The notes under the pieces were generated by a model. The model searched no databases and was not told the DNA's origin. It saw only the letters and a program-made list of their open reading frames with translations. 64,000 nucleotides of DNA from Nereocystis luetkeana (taxonomy: Eukaryota; Sar; Phaeophyceae; Laminariales; Laminariaceae): contig JARUPZ010000025.1 of assembly GCA_031213475.1 (NCBI GenBank), positions 4,909,676 to 4,973,675 on the forward strand. Direction: 5' to 3'. The first letter of the stretch is position 1. Each line of letters starts with the position of its first letter. Positions 25,101-37,900 of the stretch are shown here, piece by piece. A program made the translations under genes and the position numbers.

Positions 25101-28100
25101 CACTGGGGTTTCAGGTTTGCGATTCCGGGCGTCGAGACAGTAGGGTGAGCAAGCAATCGTTGAAAATGTGATGCGTTGTGCATTGCTCCCGTACTGCCAG
25201 ATACTTTACGATATGTAGGTCACTTCAGCCACGCGAACTGGAACCAAGTGCACTACACCAATATCTACTGTAGGAAGTGGTTTATAAACTGGTATAATTC
25301 ATGCACAAAAAGTGTTGAGGAATAAAGTCTTCGAACCTTGTATTTGCAAGCTATGCGTGATACTTCGATCGGGTGTACTACGGCTTTTGTGTGGCCTCAT
25401 GCAGGATATACACCCCGTATATAAATAGAAGACAACATCTGAAGCTGCAGAATTAATGGGGCGGTTGTGTCTATGTAATACTTGTAAAAATACAAAATAC
25501 GTTTCCGAGATTGAGCGCATGTTGACACATGGGATGGGAGAAACGTTCTTGTTGTGTGTGTTTTATGCCTGATACCCGGTAATACTGCTTTTTATTAATA
25601 TATATATATCTACAAACAATATTTGCATATTTTCAATATAATCTATAGAGCAGTTGATCCGCTGGCCGCGTCTTCGATCAAATGGGGTGATACTGAGATT
25701 GGTGACTTTTCGTGGACTATCTAAAAATACGATTTATCAACTCGCAGCGTATACGAGTGTTTTCTCAAACCGCACCATCCACTTCCAAACTGGAATCCAG
25801 GAATTTAAACACTGCGTATACAAGGACCGGGACATACCCATAATGTATACTCAGGCATGCCGCTCTCCGGCGGCCGAGGGTTTTTTCTCGCGCTCTTATC
25901 TATCTGCGGGGCAAGCAAGGGGGCCGTGGGTACATTACGACGCATGTATGTCTGGATCCCGGATGAGAACCGTGTCGGTGCTGGGTGCATTCAACGTCGC
26001 TGAGTTGGCTCTGAAAAACAAGGGATTGGTTTCCGCCCCGTCGAGCTGAGTAGGTGACATGGAACACCCTACCTTTGATATTTGTTTTCGCCGCCACCCT
26101 CAAACACTCCCCCCTGCTGTACATACATGCGATTTCAACCTCAGCAGGAGAAGTAGGAACAGCAGCAGCAGCAGACATCCAGCGGCAGGCAAGAGCAGTA
26201 CACAACTCTCGGCTGTCGTATTTGTTGCACCACGCCCATTGACGGGTGGTGCACACCCAACACGAAGCACCTCCTTCATGACCTCAACGGGGTCAGTCTA
26301 CCCAAGGGGGAAGAATATTTAGGTACCAACCTGGCAGCAGGAATTGGTGTCATACCTAGCTAGTCGCCCAGTCGCACGCTCTCAGCAGCAGGTAATCGCA
26401 ACGGGCAAGAGCCATAGAGCCAGGTCCATTCTGCCTCCCGTCTCGCTGGACGGCGGTTGCCGGGCACGGCCCACACGGCCCGCGTGCCTGCGTGGATACT
26501 GTATTTGTACTAAAATACCTGTATGATACGACGGGCACTCTCAACAAAAGAAGAAATCTCCGCTGATTTTTCTTTGCGTTGAAAATGTCAACAATCTTAA
26601 GATTGTGTTAGGAGGCTTTAGATTGGGTAGGCGATTCGTTAACCTTTTACGTTTAGCCCAGCAGACGAAGACCCTAACAATTAATAATTAATTGCCGTAT
26701 TGTCCAGTTTTTTTTTTTGAATCAAAACATTCAGCATCATCAATCAGCAGTAAATACAGCAGCAGCACTAAACGTCTGTTGTTGTGGTTCATGTATGATT
26801 CACGTAGCCCTTCCTTGGACGTACACCGTACACCTCACCCCAAGCACCTACGTGAGGACTAAACTTGCTCCCTCGGTCCGTCTACCTGGAGGAAATTGGT
26901 AGCAGGTATCTGGATCTGCTGCATGTGAATGCAGGTACAAGGCGCTTTGTTCCGCGGGCGGCCTGCGCCGCCCGCTACGCTCGCTCAGGAAGGAAAAGTA
27001 CACCAAATTTTAATGCTAAGAGGACAGAGGTCCATCCTTCAACATAGGTTTATAATGATCGATCGAACAATAGTTAGTTGTAAACTGGCGACTTGAGAGT
27101 GCCAAGAGTCCCGCCGCCATGCATCAGGAGAAAACAGCTCGGGCGCCATATATATTATAGGCTTCGCTTCGCGATCGGTTGCCGGACGTACGTGGCCCTC
27201 TACGCACGCTCACATGCCGTACGTACGTGCATACCCGAGGTAGGGTAATCTCTTTTTCTCTTAGGACATACATGCTTGCTGTATGTACTGCAGTACGGCA
27301 GACAGCCTTGTCCTCTTTTGACATGGAAATAAAAAGTAAAGCACGGCACAGCAGCACCGCAAAAACAATGAAAATGGAACCGAAGAGAATGAAAAGAAAA
27401 AGAAATCCCCGTCCCCTCATACTCTATCCAAAATCACACATACATGCCGAAGCACACCCAACACTTAGCCACGGAGACGGCGACCGCGCTCCTTGCAACC
27501 CCCCCTCTCTCTACCCGTCAGCAGCCGCTGACACCAGCAACGGCGCCGGGCTCTCGCGGCGTGCTGTGCTCGGAGTACACGTACGCACATGGAACGAAAC
27601 AACAAGAGAAATAAATGCAAGACAGGACCGAGAGTGCCAAGAGACATGGAGAAAACAAAGAACCGCAGGAAAGGTCCGGCATGTTGTTGTAAAAGGAGTC
27701 GGTTTCGAAGTGGAAGCTCTGAAAGGCCACAGTGATGTACCAACCGAGCACGCTCAGGGATTTAGATTTAAGTGAGTGGTTCCATTTACATAAAATGATA
27801 CTAACCTGCCGGTCAACCCGCTTTATTAATCGAATTCGCGGCTGACTGACATGTTATAAATACCAGCCCTGCTGTAGAGATTGGTACCGTCTCTTCTCCT
27901 ATTCAAATAACAGCAACACCGCACAAAAGCATCATGCGCACATACTAGGGAGTTGGCAAATCTGCATGGCACACCACCTTTTTTTTCTGCTGCTGTTTTC
28001 GAGCTTTAGCTTTCACACTCTCGAAAAACGAAGAGCTCGAGACCTCACACCAGACGCCCTCTTTTCATGGAATATTCGAGGATAACGCGTACGTGTGGTT

Positions 28101-28346
28101 TGGAGTGCGTCACTATGAGATGGACACACACGTGTGTTGACAAACGCAGCAACACTGATGCTGGGAGCAGAGGGGAAAACATTAGTGCTCCGTGAGAGGT
28201 CGGTGCGTCATGGCATAATCCAGCGCCCTACGCAACATTTACGGCATGACCATATACACATACTGTACTGCTGTATTCCAGTACATTGCCCCAAACACAG
28301 TTTTGTCGACGAGTTATTGAGAGGAACACAGCGATTTCTCAATAAT

Positions 28347-28748
28347 ACAGACAAATAAATCGGAAAAATGGGAACGAAGCCTAAAATGAAAACCAAGCCG
28401 TATCTCCAGAACCATGTGGTGTATCAGATAACCAAAATGATCCTGCGAAACCCCTTGGCCAGCCCTGTGAGAGGAGCTCATCAGAACGGTCATGCTCCAT
28501 CTCGTGCCTTCGGGTGGGCGCAAAAAGCGATATACGCTGGCTCTATTGTGATTTCTCTAGATGCTAGCTACCGCGGCGATGCCGAGGACTTCCAGCCTGA
28601 GCGACAGCTCATTCGAAGGCTGCTGTACAGCCCCAAAGGACTGTCAACTTTTTTTCTTGGAGTTGTACACAATTGGTTTGCTTTCTAAAAAAAACGTCCG
28701 TTCTCATTTTTTGTTTCCTTCCCATTTATTTTTCAGATTTATTTGTCT
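28347..28748 (+). mobile_element. AACAGAC-family MITE, site 1 in unit 2
   Basis: This is the orthologue of the element at 8019-8420: same position, same length, and the same extra AAAT in both terminal repeats. It was therefore present before units 1 and 2 separated, or was copied between them by conversion. The internal 106-codon frame (28368-28688) stays open. It differs from unit 1 by two amino-acid changes. Confidence 0.82.
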
Positions 28749-31700
28749 ATATTATATAAATTAAACATAAACATGTATCGAAACAAAAAACAGAAATGCA
28801 TGCTGCATGCGGCCATGCCAAATGAGTCCCAACCGAAGCTGATTTGCGAGTACGAGGTATAGCATAAATCATCGGGACTACTACGTGCTTGCTGCTTCTT
28901 CTTCTCAGAAAACGACGGAATAATATATTCTCTCCTCCGTGAAAGCGCCCAAAAGCATGTATCCGAAAAGAGAAGTTTTGCATAGACTTGATGACTGCTG
29001 AACAACAGCGGAAGAAGGTGGCACAGCAGGGTTGTTTCGTTAAGGTCATTCGATAGTATAGGCCTTCAATACGTATGAGGTGACCAGGAGCCGAGCAAAG
29101 CCCAGCAACAACATCAAAAGGTGTTTCCGCAAGAGGACAACATATAATTTATAGTTTCTGAACAGCTTGGTTTCAGGTAGTTGAAGGCATACATACCATA
29201 TCTGTACATTTGCCTCGGAAAAAACTCGGAAACCTCTTGCGCATTATTATTCTCGAAGTGAAAAATACAGAAATTTCCCTCCGAAAAACGCATTTCAGTA
29301 CGTAGATACTCACAATCCAACAAGGGAAGATACACACAATTTTTCGTACAAACGTTCCCACAGATGGATAGTACGTCGTCTTCTATTGAATAGACCCTGG
29401 ACGTCGGCGCGTGCGTTCGTCATGTTCGTGTCGAAGACCGAGCCGCGACGTCATGCTCAGTTCGCTCGTTATTTGACGTAAATATTTAGGTTAAAGAGCT
29501 CCATATTTCGCGACAATCTAAAACGGCGAAAATTCAACCAAGGCACATTCAACCGCAACTCCGGTTGGGTACGTGGTCGAAATGACTCACATAATTTGGT
29601 GGAAAATTGTACGTTACTGTTCGAGCTATAAATATTTTTGAGGACTGTGCCGTCCCGTTTTGGGGAAAACACATGGAAATAGCGTGGTTTGTCCCCCAAA
29701 CGGGACTGCAGTCTTCAAAGGGTTAACTTGGCTTCCCTCGTTTGTCCTAAGACCAGCCTGTACAGAAAAACAGCAAGCAACACAGTTACTACAGCTGATA
29801 TAATAAGAATACAGAAGTTTAGTACTTGGTAGTGCGCTTCCAATTGAGAACCAAAAACGATTCATAAGGAACGACAAATGAAGTAGACGGAATACACCTC
29901 CTCCTGTTTGTGCTTCGCGGTTATAATGCCGACCACTAGTAGTATAAAGTAGTACCGTGCTGTTGACACTAACCTATCAGCTATCAGGTTGTTAATTACA
30001 CTGCTGCTGCTGTGGAAAGCAACGATTTTCGGCAAATACTCTGTGAAAGCGCTGTAATGACATGAAGCTTGCGTGATGTAGGCTTAACATGATACCTCTA
30101 TTTTGTCTTTATAAATTTACGTCAATATTATACCGACAAAACATACTCCACCCACATAGTCATATATCACATATTGGTGCGTAACGCATACCTTCATGAT
30201 GCGAGTGAAAATATAAATTTATGTTGGTACGTGTAGTTTATATCTGAAACACCACAATAACAAGTTATTGACGCGCCGACACTTGGCTCTAACTTCAGAA
30301 GTTCACACCTCTCGTTTCGTAGCCCATACGCCCATGGCCGCCTCGAATATTCGCCGGGAAATAAATGTGATTATCGTATAAATTCGCCCGCCTGTCGTCT
30401 TGAAGTTTCCTGTAGACGTTTTTGTTCCTGGGGTGTGTGTGTATGATCTGTAAAATAAAATATCAAGAATGTGATATTGCAGCCTCATCCAGAATTGCGG
30501 ATCGGCAGACTCACAAACGTGGAACCTATCCGTTCACAGAATTGAACCGAACGGACCGAACTGTCGTCCCTTAATATCCCAGGAGAATATTCCTGTCCGC
30601 GAAGGTCCTGAGGATACACACAGGTCATGATATACTGATCAACGATGCGGTACGCGCGACCGTCCTCCCCCGCACTGTTTTAGCAAACCTAAGGATCCAC
30701 CAAACTGATCGAACGGACAGACGATGTGTAGATTGTCTACAAAATTATGCGCCCTATTAATAGTATACTATCGAAACGTCAGAAATAAAAATGCGGAATC
30801 ACAAACCGATCTAGACTCCAAAGCGCCCCAGAGACCACCAGCAGCCCCACCTCCGGAAGCGTCAAAGAATCCGCAGAATGCCCGTACCCGGATACGGCAA
30901 ACGGCATGCACCGAGAATGCCCTCGATAGAACGGCGCGGTGTCCAGCCCACCCTTATCATTCCACAGTCGCCCCCGCTCTTCTGCCTACAACACCAAAAA
31001 AAGGCATCCCTACTACCACGCGAGAGGAGGACACCAATCCATCTGCAACACACTTCCTCTTGTTCACAGGGTGAGTGATACCCAGGGTTTAAAAAACCAA
31101 GCAAGATGAATGCTGGCCAATATGAATACTGCATACCGATGGAGGTCGTGCGTCACGTGCCGATGAACGTTTGAGGCACGCCATTGATCTCAAGCAGGTC
31201 AGGCGAGCATAGTGATCGCGATTGAATGTTACAAAGTGGAACGTATCGCCTGGAAGTGCAGTGAAGTACCTGTTTTCAGATGGAAGTTGATACGGACACA
31301 AGTCGACAGTAGCAAAACAATACCAGGTATGCGTTAAGCCGCTGTGCGATGTTAGGTTCATATCTCATGGGCACAAGCTCGACATCTACGTTTGGGCCAG
31401 CGAGTGTACAGTTCGTGCAACGGATCCAGACCTGACGTGCAGGTTGAATTTCCGTCGTCAATCGTGCTTCAAGGTTCTCCGCACTTCTTGTATGTATTTC
31501 CCATGGAACGTGTTTGCCACCTACATCTATGACACAAAACTACTTGTATACCTACTATTCTTATTGTGTAGCGCCCCGAGTACACTCTACGGGTGACTTG
31601 GACTACACGTTGCTCACCATGCCATGATTTCAGTAAATCTGATATTGTAGCAAATGCACACGTCTCACGATACTCACAGATGTTTGTCTTGCCGCGGGCT

Positions 31701-31925
31701 CATCGTGTCACGTCTGCCAAACACTTTTTAGTGTAGACTTCTAGTGCGAATGTACCTGAAGAACGGAAAATCTACACGTTTTTTCCCTCCTCGCCCTCTA
31801 AAGTGGTCTCTCACCTCACTCTCCGTTCACAAAACGTTGCAATACATCCCACTTCGTGTCGTTTACTGCATTCATCAAATAACAGCGGAAACAAGAACCC
31901 ATCAAGGACGACATCTATTCGCAGC
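28749..31925. other. Spacer 5' of gene B
   Basis: This is collinear with 8421-11605 and nearly identical to it. It contains the old TTAA-type MITE (29634-29722), an AAATAAAT duplication (30359-30366) that is single in unit 1 (10039-10042), the single AATT that I take as the virgin MITE site (30493-30496), the weak candidate exon (30724-31070), and a TA-CCAGG-TA scar (31321-31329). No firm gene. Confidence 0.6.
29634..29722. mobile_element. Old TTAA-type (piggyBac-like) MITE relic, unit 2
   Basis: This is the unit 2 orthologue of the relic at 9314-9402, 89 bases, with TTAA on the right (29723-29726) and a decayed left end. Position and sequence match unit 1, so it is inherited and not a new insertion. 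Confidence 0.7.
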
Positions 31926-34900
31926 ATGAAGGGGCTTGCAGGATCCGCCGGTGCTGTGGCCGTCATCGCCTTCGGCGTGTTCTCCGGAGCACGCGCGGAA
32001 TCCGTGGGACAAGAGCCCGCTGACCACGGGTCAATTGTCGATGTGGATGATGCCGGGTCCCCATCGATGAATGCTGTAGACGACACTCCTTCGCGTCGTC
32101 TTCAAGCTAGTGGACGCCGCCGACGCCCACCCCCCCCGGTCGTGAACGATGATGCTCTTGATCCCACTGGCACCGTGAGTGCCGGCAATGGCTATGTGTG
32201 CGGCGTTTTGCAGTAACCTTCGGGTATAAGGTCGGGTGGAGGGACGACCGATTATCCAGAACAATGGGCTTTGTCTGCAGTAGGAATGCATTCTTGAAAG
32301 GGATGTCTGTATAATAGCAGGATACTGCCGGTACTGTCTCGATGGACGTACCAAGTGCAGGTAGCTTTTTTTTCGGAGAGGCTTCAATACTGTGAAGCTG
32401 CGGGCGCAGCCCGGTCGAACGTCGGCGACATTCCAAATTACATTGCAAGACACGTTGTGTGCCATGGTTTATAGCTGATCCCCAAAGTTGACACTAGGGG
32501 TTAATAGTAGCATTGCTCGCAACCAGCCTCAACCCCCAGCGATAGCCCGATTGACCTTGCGCGTTGCGGCGGTCACAGACGGCGTCTCTTGTTTGTTACA
32601 TTACAGGCAAAACATGTCGTTTTCATGGTCAGTGTGTCCCTGACGTTTCCCCTTTTTTGTTCGTATCACATTCGTTACCATGCCTTGTGATGAATAGCCT
32701 GCAGAACGAGCTGCCAGCGCGCTTACCCAGCGGACTGAGTGGGCCGAAACCGAGTTCGCTGCATCGGTCGGCACTCTCCACGAAAACAATGGGGACCTGT
32801 CATCCGCCGCCACGTTCCACAAGTCGCTGCCGCACGACAGCCTAGGACAGGTGAAACCGACTTTTAAAGTGTTTTGATTCGCCGCGTTCGACTCGAAAGG
32901 CTAACGTTATATAATGCGGTGTGGATTGAAAAATTCGTTCTAGTTTGCGCTAGTGGGGCTCCTCATATCGTTCGCGAGCATACCAGTTTGTTGAATGTAG
33001 AAGGTACTTTCCATATATTCATAGGAAGTAGTACAAGGAACTGCGAAACAGTGCCATATTAAGGGGTTCCGTGTTGACCCAAATCATGTTGGCGGAAGGG
33101 CCCACTCAACCGGTGGGGCTACCAAATATAGTTTCATATCATATTTGTGTTTTCTTTCATGGCATACTGCTGACCCTTACAGTAACCTAGGGCAGTGTTC
33201 ATTGGGCTGCGACTCCACGATGAGGTAGCTTCTGTAGTTGTTCCGAAACAAAGTGTATACCAAATATGTGCCGTTCTATTGAACTGACAGGAGAATCGCG
33301 TCTTGAAAACGACATGAATCCGCATGAAGCGGTAAGCCTATACCCCACTCAACGACAGGCATTTGTACCGATCTCCAACGATCAACGCTGCCCATGACGT
33401 TCCCCATGTTAACAGACGAAACCCATTCTGATAGCTCTGGAACAGGGCGATGCTAATACAGTGACTAAACAAGCTGACAAATGCACGTTGTCTGTGTATA
33501 TCATTGGGCCCTTTTGGATCGGGGTGGTAATATTATGTCGAATTCAACATTGAAGTAGCGGCGGCGAGCTAAACTACCCTCTATATCGAAACGGCAGATA
33601 AAGCGATACCTCCGAGTACAATGTCGGGCTGCACATGAACCCCGAAATGTTTTTAGCGCAAGGCCATGACAGATCAATTCTGGCAACCAAATATCTGTTC
33701 GAGGACAGCAGAATAGTATATCCCGGACGCTTTCCACAATTCATAACACGTGTACCAAAGCATGGCTACATCTCATTTAATGCGGAATATACCCAACTTG
33801 CCGTCGTGTTTGCTTACGTTGATCCGTTGTTTAAATGCTGCTTCGATAATCCTGCTACATTCCAGGTGGACACCGAGGCTTTTGACGCTCTTATCGAGTG
33901 CGTTGCCGAAGGAGATTTTGACACATGCGAGCAGGTGCCGGCCGGGGACGACGACGGCTTCCTGGTCAACCCCCTCGGGGGTATCGCCGTAGACATGGCC
34001 GGAGCGTCCGGGTACGTCAGTGTTCAGCAACGTGGAGTACGCTTAATTCGTCTGTCACGCTGAACGAGACGACAGAATGTTTTAGGCGATCTGTTCATAT
34101 TGACACGGACAACCTACTACTATGATCGCCGACCACATATACAGCAGTATCGTACTCGGTCATGAAGTCAACAACACACCTATTGAGAGTGGCTATAACT
34201 ATCGTAGGGTTCGACCACGGCCGACCACAAGTACAATATTTGCAACCCAAGCAGACGATGTTTCAAAAGTCACCAGTCGACATGTTACGTATATCGTACA
34301 CTTTATAGACCCCAACAGGTTCAGCGTTGATTGTGCAGGCCGTGAAGTATACAATGCTTTCCCTGTTAGCGTTGCGGGCAATTTGGTATTCCACGGCGGC
34401 ATTAATCAACACTAACCGGTTACCATACCGCTTGGCACCTTTACCGCCACCCTCGTGCGCTTCATTATCCCTTGTTTTGTGTCCGTCCTGCACCGCGTTG
34501 GAATCTTCGCTTCAATTCCCCTGGAAAAATTCCACCGGTCGGTTCGTCCAAATATCTCCTGTGGACAATTCTCGCCCGCGCCATCGGCTTCATGCCGTGC
34601 TCGACGACGGCCACGATGTCGGCACCTTACCTCGTGTACTGCTTCAATTTGCTTCGCCTTCGTCCTTGGACCTGCGCTCATCGCCGCTCGTGAACTGCGG
34701 ATGTTCCCCACAGCCCCGCTTTGACTATCCCCAGCGCGTCACTGCTCAACTCTGAGGACCTGGTAAGTCGTAGATATTTATGATGCTAGACACCGTAGAA
34801 GCTTGATGAAGGGATATTACGCAAAACGTTGCGGTAAAGGATCGTGTCGATGGTGTACCTCACCAATACCGTTGTTTCTTTCATGTCGACGTAGCGCCTT

Positions 34901-37900
34901 GTCAACCTTGTGTCATCTGCCTCGCACAATCGTGTTCCATATGCGTTGGATTGGACTACATTTGAGACACCCCCGTACCGGGTCGAACTTGTTGTGTCCA
35001 TGCTACCACAGGCTGCTCAAATGGCTGAACTGTACTGGATGGCCTTGGCGAGGGACGTACCTTTCTCCCAGTATGGAGAAGACCGGATAACTGTGGAGGC
35101 AGCAGGTAACACGCACACATTCGGTTGGAGCTTGTGGTAAAATGTATCTTCATTGCACGTTGAGACGACTGTACCTCAAGATGTTGTTCCGTCTGGTTTC
35201 TCTGCTCAAAGGTATGACGTCGCGGGGGCAGAGTGATTGATGGTTGGGTGAGACCAAGAGAGATCCTTCCCCTTTACCAAGCCAGGGGTTGTGGTGTTTG
35301 GATTGTACTCCATGGTACACGTATACGTACATTCATGTTTGCACAATCGATTTGCTGGTCTACCCCATTCGAAACAGGTTTTTATTGTAGGTAGTGCTGC
35401 AATGCGCGCGAGCGCGAGTTATAGCTCTGCACGAATGGTAGCATGCCCTTTAACCTGCTGAGTAAATTTTGTGGTTTCTGCTGTGGGCGCTGCCACATTT
35501 GTTCACACAAGTGTTGTTAGGTGCACTATGAACAACACAACATAACTCCACCACACTGGTCTAATGATTGGAACTACTGTCTCTACCCGCCTATACGATT
35601 TGCTCATCGGATAATCGACAGACAACTTGGCCACCATGCCGGGTTTCGCTGATATGAATATGGTGGCCGTCGGGCCGGATGGCAGAGCCGACCCACAGAC
35701 ACAGCTCTTCCGGTCTTCTGCACTCGGAGTCGAGACGGGACCCTTCGTTTCTCAGGTGCTGTGTGACATCTGGTTCAGCGTTTGCTGCCGTTAATGCCGT
35801 AGCTACCTGCTTTCCTGCTTCCGTATTGGGCGTTTCACGCACTTTCATCAGACACCGGTTCGTCGTTGCAGAGTGTGCCACGTGGATGATTGCACCAAGA
35901 AGCCTACAAACCCTGTATGTATGTCGGCACACAGCTGGTTGTTTTTTGCTTGCTTTCTACTTATTGACTGTGGTATCCCGTTCGCCGTTTGCCGGTAATG
36001 AGTAGTATCTATTACACGTATATTTAGGAGGGGGCCGTTGACGCGTGGAGAGTTTACCCTACTGATGAATACCGTCCCTCGACGCCGTGGTCGCTTCCTG
36101 CTGTTTGGGCTACACCAGCTACTGGTCAAGGACTTCACCATCGACTCCATCACTGCGAAAGCTCAGCTGACGACGTTCGCACCGGGAGTAGACTACATGG
36201 CCGACTACGACGAATGGCTCTTCATACAGGTTAGCGAAGCCATCATAATGGACCGACCGCAAATATAAAAGACGCGTACGCCATGGAATACCGCTCATGA
36301 AACTTGATTAAGGCATTCATTATCGATTTCTTTATGGGTTTGCTCCTTAGAGTATTCGAAGAATGAGTCTGCTCCCCGCATGATATAATTCAGAGTTGTG
36401 TAAGAAGTCCATTTATTGTACGGTATGGATTGTAAGCATCTAGCGACGTACGATCGTTGAACCGTATTTCGATATTCGGTACTTCCGTGAAATACGCAGA
36501 TCAAGGCTGACGTCTGCTTACCTGCCGGCACTCTAAGCTTGTACATGCTTAATGGAGTACACATTGAACGCCGACAGATAGCTATTCACAGGTCGATCAC
36601 CTTCTAAATTGCAGGTCGTAGGCCGCTGACGTGCTAGATGCGTTCGGAAATTTCGAATGCTGCGGGGGGACGATGATATGGGTAGTTACGATCTCCTTTC
36701 TGGCCATAACGTCCAACTTTTTCCTCGCCCCTTTGAAAAATCTGCAGAACGGTGGCAAGCCTGACTCGCCGGAGGAGGTAGACCCCGTGAAGCGATACAT
36801 CCGGAACGCCCGCGACCTTGCGACCACGTCAGCTACCGATACCATCAACACGTGAGAATAGCAAATATGGTTCATGTTGCATACCATAATATGAAAAATG
36901 AAGCCTTAATATAAACTATCGCGCAACCGTTTCTTCGGATGTCGCGACAGTCACAAATTTCAGCATCGCATTGCACCTGCCCACCGACGACTACTTCGAA
37001 CGATGCCAACGACCACATGCCATTGCGTTCCGTCAACGTGCTGATCATCTCGCATGAAATCCAGTACCTAATGCAAAATTAATAAACTGTATTTACATTG
37101 AAACATGATTCACATCTAACCATTCGACGACTAAACGTTGCGCTGTGCAGGGAGGCGTACCGAGCATCCTTGATTCTGATCGAAGAAGGAGCCATCAGCC
37201 GTCCTGGTTTCAACGGTCCGTACACAGAAAGCGGGCGCCAAGTCGGCTTCGTCAACTACGGCATATCCCACATTATGAGGCTTGTCGGAACCGGGGAGCT
37301 GGCTCAGAGGGCCTCATGGTACCAGAAGTGGAACGTTCACTTGTTTGCTCGTCCGGAGGTGAGGTTTGTATGCGTTGCCCACAGTGGCTGATAATATCGA
37401 TCGGAATGGGAATGGATGCTACAGTAAGGTTACGCCTTGGGTTTGTTAGGACCTCCTTTATTACCTCACCGAAAACGGGATTTTGATAAAGCATGAATGT
37501 TCAAATTGCGAACCATCCGGTAGTCAAAGTATGTATCGAACACGAACGAAAATCATTCTCGGTGTTACAGCAGTATCGCGCAGATCCCCGGGCGACAACC
37601 CCCGTCGGGCAGACATTTGTTTTCGCCAGAACTAGCTACCCCTTGTCGTAGCGCGAACCTCGGCGCTTGAGTCAAGATTCACTATCATGCCGTGGCCGAC
37701 CAAACGAGTATTAGGTACGAATCCACGCTGTCTTCCGGACACGCTAGGATTGTAAGCTTGAACCTGTTTGTCTGCGTGTGATCTATTCGGCTGCAACATA
37801 AAAAGTGGTTCACTCTGTCCCCCAAAACTCCTGCTCCTTCCCACTTCGTCTTGTCGTGTGTGTTGGGTTGTCGGATGCGACAGGCCGTCGGCGGAACTAT

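Larger units (their letters stand above)
20268..28346. other. Spacer A-B, first part (no supported gene)
   Basis: This is collinear with 155-8018. The first 1.3 kb is nearly identical to the other units. The stretch from about 21.83 to 22.5 kb is unusually diverged and holds a unit-specific 161-base segment. Between 25.2 and 27.5 kb many small differences from unit 1 are 4-base tandem duplications (25898-25905, 25944-25951, 26121-26128, 27072-27079, 27266-27273, 27438-27445). No coding region is supported; ORFs change freely between units. Confidence 0.7.

Noticed and set aside
26321-26335. GGTACCAACCTGG in units 2 and 3 against GGTACCTGG in unit 1 as another CCWGG scar
   Set aside because: It lacks a TA on the right and is not a TA-flanked seven-base insertion. 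It is closer to an imperfect 4-bp duplication.
27179-27775. 198-codon plus-strand ORF in unit 2 (shorter frames at 7072-7443 and 47362-47859)
   Set aside because: The start and end differ among units because small indels shift the frame. The sequence is low in complexity and has no recognisable domain.
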